Shown: piece after piece, positions 1-10,326 of the stretch
How positions within the stretch are numbered: the first letter of the stretch is position 1
How the letters are laid out: every line of letters begins with the position of its first letter
Assembly (NCBI RefSeq): GCF_000002865.3
Contig: NW_001865068.1
Coordinates: forward strand, 473,537-537,536
Reading direction: 5' to 3'
Source of the DNA: Monosiga brevicollis MX1
Taxonomy: Eukaryota; Opisthokonta; Choanoflagellata; Craspedida; Salpingoecidae
Length of the DNA stretch: 64,000 nucleotides
Position numbers and translations under genes: made by a program
The notes under the pieces: generated by a model
Database searches by the model: none
Told to the model about the DNA's origin: nothing
The model's input: only the letters and a program-made list of their open reading frames with translations

Positions 1-462
1 CCTGGCGCTTGTACCAGGGGGTCTCGGCCTGCGCTGGGCGCTCTTCCGTAGGGACACCAAAGCCAAACAGAGTGCGCTTGGCCACAAGGGTGGGCAAAGC
101 TACACGAGCTATCCGAGACAAGACGATAAAATCACAACGTGCAACATGAGAAGAAAGAAAGAAAAAAAAAATCCTTGTGCGTGTGCGTTACTGGAACAAC
201 AGTCTTCCGCGGGATACGGCCTATCTAAACCCCAGCTTTCCGAACCCTTGTTTGCTTGTGCTTGAAGCAAAAGGCAAGCCGTCAAACAGCTGCTTGTTCG
301 GCCCGAGCATCCCGCTGCGAGATGGCGCAGAAAACTGCGCGTCAACAAGAGGTTGGCAGGGGCACAGGCCATACCTTGTTGAGCCTGTCCGAGGGCAGCA
401 AGGGTGCTGGGAGCACGTCGCGCAAGCGCACGCGCTGTGGCAAAAACACGGGCGGCAGCCAT
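1..462 (-). CDS. Mitochondrial precursor protein, partial
   Basis: Two-exon reading on the minus strand that runs off the window edge. Exon 1 (462-375) starts at an ATG and encodes an Arg/Ala/Ser-rich, acid-free leader (MAAARVFATARALARRAP...), typical of a mitochondrial targeting peptide. The intron has a GTATGG donor and a GGATAG acceptor. Exon 2 (108-1, phase 1) continues as RVALPTLVAKRTLFGFG and ends within the window at ...TPWYKRQ. Codon use and clean splice sites support a real gene. I do not recognise the mature protein; only about 65 residues are visible. The rest lies left of the window. Confidence 0.55.
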
Positions 463-1538
463 TCTGTCCAAGAGATGCAAGCGGCTGGCGTACACGAGTC
501 ACGGGTTTGCCAATCAGTGTTGTCGTGCAGCACTGCCAGTCGTCGGTTGGTCTGAAACCAAAGATGAAGCGCTGCCCAAAAGACAGCACCAATTCACGTC
601 CACCGAACGACGTCCACACGCGTCAATCAACTCCTCTTCGTTGCAATAATCCTTGAAGTAGGCAGGGCAGGGAGGGCAGGGAGAGGGGTTGAATAGCACG
701 ACCGGGGTCAAGGGTCCAGCCACCAGCGACCAACGACAAGAGAGAGAGAAAGAAAAGACAGAACTCGTGTGTGCTGTGGGAGAGAGAGAGAGAAGGAGAG
801 AGGGGTGGTGTGGCAGAGACTGGGGTGGAGGTAGAGGTTTGGGTAGAGGTGGAGAGGTTGAGCAGAGGTAAGGGGAGAGAGAAGGGGTAGGGGAGGGAAG
901 CCTTACCGTGGGAAATGATGGGCAAAAGAGAGGGATGACATTGAACAGGAGGGAGAGGCAGAGAAACGGACGGAGATGAAGAGAAAACGAGAGAGTCATA
1001 CAGTGAAAAAGACAAAGGCAGAGACGGCGAAGCACAGCGAGTGTGTGGCTGTGAACTGTCGAATGAGAGTGTTGAAAAAGTGTTATTGAAAACATCCAAT
1101 TTTGATTTGTTCAGTCATTCAAATATTTTCCCGCGTAAACTTGAATCTGCGGACATCCCTGGGAGTGGAAGCCGGCGCAGGGCGACCGCGCCCGTTGCCC
1201 CTCAATGCGCAGCCCGTTGCCTTGCACGGTCCACGACGCGCGTGAGAGAGACTGTGGGTGTCGGGCGGCTCACAGCGTGAATGACAACTGATGAACCGAT
1301 GGAGAGTCTGGATGGATGATGCGTGAGTGTGGGCTCTTTTGATGAAAATGGGACGTGCCGGCCCAGCAAAGCGTGCAGTGCGGTGACAACAGGCTCCCTT
1401 GTCACTCGCAACGGTCATGCGCTTGCCAAGCCCACCACCACAATTTCATGGGCCGCTTGGAGCCCGCTTCATGTTTTGAACTTGCTCGCTTCCCCCTGTC
1501 ACCCTCGTCATTTTCTGTTCGACGGCCACAAGCCCCTC
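463..1538. other. Intergenic, purine-rich, no gene seen
   Basis: Between the divergent first gene and the PTB gene. Positions 650-1030 are strongly AG-rich on the plus strand (short GA microsatellites). The open frames here are low-complexity Ser/Pro/Leu translations without splice structure. It probably holds both promoters, but no element can be named. Confidence 0.5.
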
Positions 1539-1588
1539 NNNNNNNNNNNNNNNNNNNNNNNNNNNNNNNNNNNNNNNNNNNNNNNNNN
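1539..1588. other. Assembly gap (50 N) followed by a C homopolymer
   Basis: Run of 50 N, followed closely by a run of C. The unread stretch is probably a hard-to-sequence homopolymer. Confidence 0.95.
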
Positions 1589-1803
1589 ATTCCCCCCCCC
1601 CCCCCCCCCCCCCCGCCCGCTTCCCGATTCGCTGGCGGCGTGAGAAACCCTTGTGTCTAACAACGTCACGCGTGAGCAAAGACGCGTAACCTTGGTTCAA
1701 GCTCAACAACCTTGAAGTACACCCCATCCTTTGGCTCATTTCCAGCGGCCGGATCCCGCTGCCACCGAAACGGAAACCTTTGATCTCCCAGCTCCTATCA
1801 AAC

Positions 1804-3169
1804 ATGTTGTTCAACCCCCGTCACGCCTTGTCCCAGCCCGAGTTGGAGCCCGGGCAAGCTCAAACCGCCCACCTGGCGCTCAGTCAGTTTGCTGAACAGG
1901 CCGAGCTTCGTCATCGCCGCAGCAAGGAGCGCGTGCGGGCCTCAGTTCGCTCAGCCGGGCCTCCGTTTGCAGACCGTGTGGATGTGCCGCCAGCCAACCC
2001 TCAAACGCCGATGGCAGAGTGTGGGACATCTGCGGAGTGTGTGACAACTGGTTCTGCCAATAAACGGGATCAGCAGCTGGCGCTCGTGATTGCCTCCATG
2101 GAGGCCATTTTGCAGCAATTCGCCCAGGCCAAGCATGAGCATGAACTGCATGCACTCCGGCAAACCTTGGCGAATTCACCCCGGCCACCGCCCCAAGCGT
2201 TTTCGGCCCCCTCCAGCCCCCGCGTGACAGAGCAAGGCGGCCTTTTGCGCCCTATGCACCAGCGTCGCGCCTCGCTACCCGCCGCGCACACGTTGGTCAA
2301 GGCGGAGCCGACTCCCTTGCTGGGCATGACCATGCGCCATCCCAATGACCCGTTGCCGCAGCCCCTTGAGCAAGTCTCAAAGACCACGCCCCCCTCCAGC
2401 CTTTTGGCGGACCCTCATCTTGGAGCCCCTTTGCACGAGTATCATGGCAAGGTGGTTGCCACCCAGGCCTCCCTACACCTGGGCTTGGTGGGCCTGTATC
2501 GGATTGAGCTTCATGAGCGCTTCCTGCTCTTGGTCGACGCCAGCACACTGCAGCCGCGAATGGAGATCCCGTACATTACGATGCAGCGGTACGGCCTTCT
2601 TCTTCTTTGACGCTTGATCCGCTAGTCTCCTGAATTCCGAGCGCGGATGCTCTTCGCTGTTCCCCACACTCACGCTTGGTGGCATCGATTGCTCCGGCTC
2701 GGCTATGCTGCATCTTCTCTGTCTTTTTCCGCTTTAGGTACGGCGCAGACGGCGAATTTTTGCAAATTGATATCGGTAGCCTGTTTCCACAAGCTGCGGG
2801 GACCTACCTGTTGCGCAGTCCAGACACCCCCACCATTTTTGCCAAGCTACTTGAGTGCGTTTGCTGAAGCCTGCCCCGTGTACCCCCCCCGTCTCGGTAT
2901 ACGCGCGTGGTGCCTCTGCTCACCCGTTCAATCTTCTCTCTTGCTGCATGCCCCGTCGTCCTGCCCGACTTGTTTAGAATCTTGGCCTAAACAGCCTGGA
3001 CCAAATCTCGTCATCATAATTATTCACATGTCAGCCCCTTTCGTGTAGATTTACAAGTGGTCGTGTCATGGCAACTGCGTCGTCTTTGCTCAGGAAACGG
3101 CCCTCGAGTTTTTGTACTTTCTTGAATGTGCACATCCGCGCGGGCCTTGAAGCCGCGGGCATTAATTAA
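1804..3169 (+). CDS. IRS-type PTB domain adaptor (DOK/FRS2-like)
   Basis: Exon 1 runs from ATG 1804 to 2588. It encodes a Pro/Ser/Gln-rich N-terminal region with a helical, charged segment (around QQFAQAKHEHELHALRQ), then the first half of a PTB fold (LGLVGLYRIELHERFLLLVD). A canonical intron (2589-2737) joins CG|G to give ...PYITMQR-YGADGEFLQIDIG..., and exon 2 ends in the C-terminal PTB helix (PTIFAKLLE). The pattern 'PYxxMxRYGxDGxFLxxxxG ... GTYLLxSPxxxxIFxxL' is that of IRS/DOK-type PTB domains, which bind phosphotyrosine NPxY motifs on receptors. A donor at about 2857 (GTGCGT) and acceptors near 3052 or 3094 keep the same frame to a stop at 3167-3169; reading straight through would stop at 2867. 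There is no PH domain, unlike DOK and IRS proteins. Likely role: adaptor in tyrosine-kinase signalling. Confidence 0.65.
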
Positions 3170-3310
3170 TCCAGTCCTGTTTCTACTGCCTCAGTCAACT
3201 GTTCTTGCTGGCACCATTCGATTGTCTGAGACACCACATCTTTTACACAGAGGCGGAGCAGCCGTTCAACAACACGGGAGGTGGCGGGCCAGGAGGAATG
3301 CAACTCATGT

Positions 3311-5894
3311 TCAAATGCAAGTATGGACTTCACCCAAGGCCCGCGCTACAATCAAATCAAGCTGCGAGACCGGTGTCTTGAGCTTGGGCACGACGTCTTC
3401 GCAGGGAAGGCAGCGAATGTCTTCACCAGCAATGTATAAAATCTATAACCCCCCCCCCCGCGGCGAAATTTACAATTCAACCGACATGCCACAATCAAGG
3501 CCGAGTCCTTGTGACAATCATTTTTAAGGCGCAGGAAGCCAGCGCAACGTCTTACCTGGTCGCCCTCCTCCAGGCCGGCGCGATCCGCAGCCGAGTCGGG
3601 CCGAACCTTGGTCACGCGCATGCCATCAGACCGAACGTCTTCCGAAATGGCCAGACCATAGCCGGCCTCGTGAGACTCCTAGGCAAAGTATGACAACGAT
3701 GCACATGAGCGAGAGGGAAAAGAAAGGACTGGGTAGAAGGTGCGCAGAGAGTCGCTTTAGCTGGCACACGTGCCAGTAACATGCCCTTGAGCTCAGCTCG
3801 GAGCCTGGCCTGACCTTAGAGAGGACGACGGTGAAGAGGTTGTACGCAGCATACTCTTCTTGAAGCTCCTGACAGAAGGGAATATTCATCGACTCACAAC
3901 GTGAGTGACCATCAGGCAGCCTTGGCATTGATGCTCGCGTCGCAGTGAGCACACCTGAAAGTGTCGGTCATCGTGGATAGTTGAATCTTGGGCAAAACTG
4001 TCATGACTAGTATCACCCTCATCGTCGTCGGTGGCAGTGCTAAAGCGCTCTGAAGCATCGCGTTCGTGCACGTACTGTTTGGCCTATGTCCAGCAGGCGA
4101 GGCCAGGACCAGGGTGAGCCGAACCACTCGTCTCTGGGCGCACCAGACCGACCGCCACAAAACACCAAGATGCAACGGCGATGCGAGCTTGATGGTTGTA
4201 CCGATTCAAGCGGTTGGACGCCCAAGAAGCTGTCCATGCTCGTGGGCATGGGCACGGAATAGGCTGGGGCAATGACGTGTGAGCGACCATCTGCCGGGCC
4301 AGCGCGATGGCCCGCAACGTGGTTGCGCATGGGAGACACAAACTCATGCTCCTGTCGCAAGCCAGCCACGCTCTCGCCATCGGCAAAGTACTTGCGGTTG
4401 ATGTTGCGCGCTGCACACCGTAAAAGTCATCGCAGCAAAGGCCGATTTGAATCAAACAGAGTAGCAGAGAGATGGCCCAAGCGCAAGGGACAGACAGACA
4501 GAGGGATTAAAAACGAACCAAAGTGGACTTTGCGGTTGGGGTCTTGGTCCTGATCCGAGGGCTCTGGCGTCTGAAAGCGAGGGCTGGCAGCATCACTAGC
4601 GTCGGACGGGGTCAGGAAGCGCCTAGAGATGTGCAAGTGCAGGCTGCAGGGGGCAAGAGGGAGGCGGGGTTATGCCGATTGGCGGACCACGTACTGGTGA
4701 ATTTGCAGCGAGAGGAGGTCGCCGCCATGGTTGATCATTTCCCGGGCCTGTGCCAGGGACATGGCGCGACAAGCAGATCCGTTGATCTGTGTCGCGACGA
4801 GTCAGCGCGAGTCAAAGGTATGTCAGGAGGGTTGGGATTGAGGGACGATTGGAAGAGGAAGACGAGGTGGCCACGGCTGATTGCCACGCACCGCTAGAAT
4901 ACGATCTCCCACGCATAGCCGTGCATCGGCGGCCACCGAGTTCTAGCGAGGGGCAACGGTTTCAAAGTTGTTGAGCACTCTGCCAGGCCCTGTGGTGCTG
5001 CCAGCGCCCGTGGGGGCTACGTACCGGCTCGAGGGCTGTGATGACCAGGGCTTCGCCGTGACTGGCCGCGTCTTCTCCCACACTCAAACCTGTATGTACC
5101 CGGTAGAGGCGTAGCAATGAGCCAGTCTCAACTCACAATCTTTGAGCAAGAAAGGCAATGGAGGAGGGCAAGCCTCTGCTTGTTCCCGAGTGGGGCGTCA
5201 AAACAATGGGGATAGTTGGCCATGAGCACGCCGCCAGCGGCTTGCTTTGTCGGGTGGCCTACCAAAATATTCGCCGGGGCGTCGGGCCAGATCGAGATGG
5301 TGGGCAATACGTTCTGGGGTGCTGGATCTGGGTGTGGCATGGCCATTCTGTTGCTCCGCGCTAATGTGGGCTTGGTTCGAGTGCTTCTTGAGCAGGATGG
5401 CCTGCTCAGCGTACAGTTCGTGCACCTCGGCCAATTCTCTCTGGGAAAGGCCAAAGAAGGGTGACGGGGGCATGGAAACATAACGGTAGACAAAATATCG
5501 AATTGAGAACGCACCTCGAGTTGCGTGCGAGCTTCCTCTTCCCGCTTAAGGGACTGCCGCAGATGATGTAGCTCCGCGTTGGTGGCGACCATAAAGCTTT
5601 CGAAGCGGTCTTCCAGGTCGCGCAGATCACGGCGGAGGATGCGATCTTCTGTATTGGTTGGCAGGGCAGTCGGGGTTGGGACGGCGGCAGAACTCTCGGT
5701 GGGATAGGGCCTGCCGGGCTTGCTCAGGGAATCCAATGTCAAGTCATCTCGCCTAAATGGTGGAGCATGGACACATCGAGGATTATGATTGCTTTGATAG
5801 AGGCACAACCAACACCCGCGAGAGACAGATGGCGACCGTGCAGGCGCAGGGTGCTGTCCAGGCAAGGTGGTGCTTTGGGATGAGGAGAAAGAGG

Positions 5895-5960
<66 letters not shown>

Positions 5961-6097
5961 AAGGAGCAGCAGAAGAAAGCAAGAGAGAGATAACGAGAGA
6001 GCGAGAGAGGAAAATAGGGAGGGGCCAACGTGCCGCGGGGACCTTACCGAACATTTGTGCGGCGGAGAATAGGCCCCCGCTGTTGCTGTTGAGCCAT
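3311..6097 (-). CDS. Coiled-coil scaffold with two PDZ domains
   Basis: Minus-strand, multi-exon. Exon 1 (6097-6048) begins MAQQQQRGPILRRTN. Exon 2 (5752-5515) encodes a Ser/Thr/Pro stretch and then a coiled coil (RDLRDLEDRFESFMV..., LRQSLKREEEARTQLE) that continues in the exon starting at 5440 (RELAEVHELYAEQAILLKK). PDZ1 is split over three or four exons between about 5258 and 4690; visible parts are GEALVITALEP, VGDRILAINGSACRAMS and AREMINHGGDLLSLQIHQ, with a degenerate ligand loop (GLPSSIAF). A linker of Ser/Pro and acidic residues follows. PDZ2 (about 3680-3311) carries GYGLAISEDV, AADRAGLEEGDQ and ILYIAGEDIRCLP, and ends at a TGA at 3311-3313. All junctions used are GT-AG and preserve frame, though the linker exons (4400-3800) are only approximate. 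PDZ proteins tether C-terminal peptides of membrane proteins. The exact orthologue is not recognised. Confidence 0.7.
5886..5960 (+). repeat. (GA)n microsatellite in intron 1 of the PDZ gene
   Basis: Nearly pure GA dinucleotide run. It lies within the first intron of the minus-strand PDZ gene, where it reads as a CT-rich tract. Confidence 0.9.
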
Positions 6098-6736
6098 GTC
6101 CAATCTTTGTACACAGAGGGTGGAATCGAGAGAGCCAGGGCAAGTGGGACGCCCCTCGGGGCGGGACTGGATCAAAGGAGCGTAAATCAGCGGCGCGATT
6201 GGGTCTTCGCAGGTGAGACGTGTGCTTGGCGTCGATGCGTTCGTCAAGATGACACGCGGCTGCCTGATGTCTTGAACCCGTAAAACCAGGTCTTTTAGCG
6301 TGCGCGTGTGTGTTTGCGTGCGAACTTGAGGACCACGGCGTGTAGAGTGAGGCGTCCAGGTACCGCAACGATGCGGTCGCCGTTACAGCGCGGAGGCCGG
6401 CAGGTGAAAATTCGAGCATGCACGCAAGCAATTTTAAAAGTATTTTACTAAAAGCCATTCGAACACGGTCAACAAGGAGCCTTTCTTGAGTGTGCTGGTT
6501 ATATCGTTTTGTCTCAGCATTGATGCACTTAGGATGTATTTTAATGTATAGACTTTTAGAGTTAATGAAGTAAATAGTCGAGAGGAATACTATACTCATG
6601 TAAATGGTCATTGGGTTAATGTAGATATAACTAGAGTAAATGTTGCTTATATTACAGATATTGAAGCTCGTGTGATCGTTCTTGCAGATATTAAAGGTAC
6701 AAAGTTACGCAGTTTGATTGTGGACAACGTCGCCAT

Positions 6737-6770
<34 letters not shown>

Positions 6771-7117
6771 GGCGGCAGAGGCGGCAGAGGCGGCAGAGGC
6801 GGCAGTGGCGGCAGGAGCAGCAGGAGCAGCGCGGCGGTGAGACCAGAGGTAGCGTGTGCATCTGTGGGTGGTGGTGTTTGAAGGAACGGGGTGCGGGGGA
6901 TGTCTACTTGCGCCTGTGCGTGCGTGTGGGTGTATACAATTGGCGTCGTCGAGCCTTGTTGTGACTGGACGCTGTGGTGTACCGCCGCTCACAACATTGC
7001 GTTTCATCTTGACGTGCAGGCACACGCCTACGCACGTACCGTTTGGTACCCTGAGCGTCTGGCTGAGCATTGAGGCCATCATCTCTGCCTGCGTCGCTGC
7101 CTGTCCTCCAAGTCGCT

Positions 7118-7148
<31 letters not shown>

Positions 7149-7224
7149 GCTCTCATCAATTTGGTTGTGCCCATCGATAAGAACCCAAGCACACGGGGCG
7201 ACTTTGGACGGCACGCGAGCAATC
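6098..7224. other. Intergenic with an AT-rich island and a CAG/GGC repeat
   Basis: Divergent promoter interval between the PDZ and kelch genes. About 6425-6720 is markedly AT-rich compared with everything around it. On the plus strand it is open from about 6550 through 6740 with no ATG at its head (...NVAYITDIEARVIVLADIK...), then runs into a (CAG)n/(GGCAGA)n tract at 6738-6810. A T homopolymer lies at 7122-7148. No gene is called; the open stretch is discussed in the findings. Confidence 0.5.
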
Positions 7225-9465
7225 ATGTCCGTGTTTAGAGGTTTGGCGGACTCCCTGCGGCGATTAGCCATGATTGCCAGTCGGACCAGCGTCTCCGAGC
7301 TGCCGGATCACAAGGCCCTTCAAACCTTTGACAAGCGCGGCATCGGGAACTCTGGTACCCCGTCGGCTCGCTCTGGTCACGTCGCCGTCATTATCAGTGA
7401 CTATCTCTATGTATATGGGGGGTTCCAAGATAGCGGCAGGTCTCACACCTGCCCTGAGGTGCGTTGTCTCGCGGGGTTCATGAGCATCGCGTCGCCCGTT
7501 CTGGCACGGGCAGCCTGTTGGTTTCACTCCCGCGTGTGGCGTGCGTACGCGTTGTTCCACGACCAGCTTCATCGGATGCATCTGATTTCCAAGCAATGGG
7601 AGCTTGTACCTTGCACCGGAACACCGCCCTCTACCACCTGCAGCCAGTCAGCTGTGGCGGTGGGCTACGAAATTTGGATATATGGCGGCACGGAGTGTAC
7701 GTCAAGCTTACGTTGCGCCTGTCAAGGAAGAGGGCTGTCAAGGAAGAGGGGCGCTTAGCCCATCTGGCCTGTGGACTTGCTTTTGTTGTTGCATTTGCCT
7801 GCCTTGCGTGCCCGCGGCATTCCTATTGTAGTTGGTGCTTGAGGCCTGACTTGCTCCGTGCTCATCTTACTGACACAGATCCCTTTGGCGTGAACAATGC
7901 TCGGGACCTACATTACATTGACGTGCGCGTGGGCGAGTGGCACACGATTTCTCATGAAATTGATCAGTGCCCACTGGCTCGCTTTGGACAGGTGAGCAGC
8001 CCGTGCGCACATGCTCTGCCGTCTGCATGGCCCCGGCCGATGGTTGATATCTGTTGGTGCTTGATGACATTTGCTGCCTGATCAACCCTGGCTTTAGTCA
8101 ATGGTGTATGATGCCGCACAAGAGTGCTTTTGGATTTTTGGCGGCACACAGGGCACCCAGTTTTACAATGATCTGTGGCGCTTTGATTTGGCTACCAGGG
8201 TACTTATCATGTACCCGTTTGCAGCCCCACCCTTCGCTCGTCACACAAATCACACCTGATGGTTGCCCCTGCGTCTTGATTGTGGTCACCTCTCCTCCTG
8301 GTAGACTTGGGAGGAAATTGTTCAAGGGCCCTTTGATAACTGGCCCACCCCACGTTACCGACACCAGGCCGTTATGCACAATCACCGCATGGTCGTCCTG
8401 GGAGGTGGTACGCCCAACCCCACTCCCGATAAGTTTATGGACACTGCACTTGTGTTCAATACGCGCACGCGACGATGGGAGACTGAACATCTGCACGGTG
8501 ACAACGCGGGTACGTGCTCCGTTTGCCAGTATATCCGCCCCCACTCCCCTTTCCCGTCCCATCTTGTGAGCAGGGACTCTATTCAGCTGATGTGCGTGAC
8601 GGCCGCGGATGCGTAGATGGCTATCCTCCCGAATTGCGGTCCCACACCTGCACCAAATACGGGGAATGTATGTCGATTTACTGTCTCTTGGTCTTGCTTG
8701 GTTTCGCTGGCAAACTGGATCAGAGCCTGCTATGCTGGTCCCTGCTACTCTCTCATTTCGGTGGGCGGTGACTGACCTCCCTTGTGTGATAGACCTGTAC
8801 CTGCTCGGCGGGATTTCCAAGCCCAGACAGGTTTGGGTTCACGTCTTTAGGTTGCATCTGCCCACCTTGCAGTGGGAGCATCTCAATCATCTGCGGTGGC
8901 CTTGCCCCACCCTCTTCCACATTGCTGAAATCACCAGCGTGCGTATCTTGGCCGCCACACTTGCTTATGCAAGATTCCGCTGTCACTCCAATTATTTTTG
9001 GTTGACCAAGGTCTAATCAATTTTGCTGTGTCGGCCACCCACAGTACGGCGAACTGATCACCTTTGGTGGTCTCGCACTCGGCAGGACCGACCGGCGGTA
9101 CGCTCGCGAACAGACATGCTTTTCAAAAACGGTCGATCACCTCGCAACCACGCCTGCGGTGGCGTGTCGCCATCGCACATCTTCCTTGAACCTTTAATGC
9201 GACTGTAATAGGATCAATGACGTGTGCTCAGTCCTGATAACGCCCACTCCCACCTTGAAGTATCTCTGCATCGTCGCCATTGCTGCTGCTGGGTATGTTT
9301 CTGATGGGTTAGGCATTGCACGGGAAAACAAGGTTGTGGAAGTTGGGTGATCAAATTAACGTTGTGCTGCCAATGCCACGCCTGGTAAAACCACCGTCTC
9401 TTTCCAGCGCTAGGTTTCAGCCCGAGGAAGTCTACCGTGCCGTGGGCTCATCGGTATGCAAATGA
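7225..9465 (+). CDS. Kelch-repeat protein, KLHDC10-like
   Basis: Multi-exon gene from ATG 7225 (MSVFRGLADSLRRLAM) to TGA 9463-9465. It encodes about six kelch blades. Recognisable pieces are ARSGHVAVIISDYLYVYGG (about 7365), SAVAVGYEIWIYGGT (about 7650), FWIFGGTQGTQFYNDLWRF (about 8125), RYRHQAVMHNHRMVVLGGG (about 8360), DLYLLGGISKPRQVWVHVF (about 8795) and YGELITFGGLALG (about 9043). The RYRH...LGGGT blade and the order of segments match the KLHDC10/Slim family of Cullin-RING substrate receptors. The exon at about 9212-9290 encodes PTPTLKYLCIVAI, placed where KLHDC10 has its Elongin-binding box, followed by RFQPEEVYRAVGSS. The likely role is a substrate receptor of a CUL2/5-type ligase; that is inferred from family and motif. 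The final exon could extend if the GTATGC at about 9453 is a donor. Confidence 0.7.
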
Positions 9466-9879
9466 ATGTCTTTGGCTGTCTTGCGATGAGTATCCTTCGC
9501 TTCCTCTCTTCTTCACTTTACCTGTCTCTAATCCATATTCGATTGCCTGCGGGGCGCCGTCTCATTAGATGCTGGTGGATCAAATATACCCACGCACCTC
9601 TACGATCCAGTCAAAGTCTTCGGCCCCGCGCTGTGCCTCACCCTCATGATTGCCACGAAAGGCGCACCTGGCTCTGTATCCATAATAATTGTTTTCTGCA
9701 CTGCATCCGCGTTGACGCGGTCCTGTGATGTGGTTAAACTGCCAGCAGATGACGACGTGGTGAAATGCAGTAGTGCACGACTTGAGATTACAATTGACAT
9801 TCATTTTGATGCTAAAACCGATGCCAAACATCCTTGCAATATGGCAAACCTCCCTGTGAATGCACACTCGTCGTCCCTG

Positions 9880-10070
9880 AACAGAAAGAACAGAAAGAAC
9901 AGAAAGAACAGAAAGAACAGAAAGAACAGAAAAAACAGAAAGAACAGAAAGAACAGAAAGAACAGAAAGAACAGAAAGAACAGAAAGAACAGAAAGAACA
10001 GAAAGAACAGAAAGAACAGAAAGAACAGAAAGAACAGAAAGAACAGAAAGAACAGAAAGAACAGAAAGAA
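9880..10070 (+). repeat. 9-bp tandem repeat (CAGAAAGAA)n, about 20 copies
   Basis: Uninterrupted array of a 9-base unit, with one copy carrying AAAAAA in place of AAAGAA near 9925-9935. Because the unit is three codons long and has no stop in any phase, all six frames are open across it. It lies between the kelch gene and CEP120, with a T-rich stretch just downstream. Confidence 0.95.
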
Positions 10071-10326
10071 GTAAAATACATCGGACTAAAATTTGGAGGG
10101 TAATCGGCAATTTTAGAATCGAATTTCAAATTTGAATTTTTTTTTTTTCGCTTTTTCTCTCTCTCATTTTTCAAGGAGCTCGTCTGAGCCGGCTGGCTCC
10201 AAGGACCTCTCTGAGACCGTTGGCTGCCTGCTAGAGCCTTGTGATCGTCACCCGCGCGTAGCAGGAAGCTTGGTGACAGGCAGAGGGTTCGACTGTCCCG
10301 CCGAGTCTCTCTGAAGGACCAGGAGG

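Noticed and set aside
5739-6611. Long minus-strand open frame with Ser/Leu runs
   Set aside because: It is the translation of a CT microsatellite inside the first intron of the PDZ gene; the true exons (6097-6048 and 5752-5515) use defined splice sites.
9880-10070. CRISPR array
   Set aside because: The unit is 9 bases with no spacers; a simple minisatellite in a eukaryotic genome.
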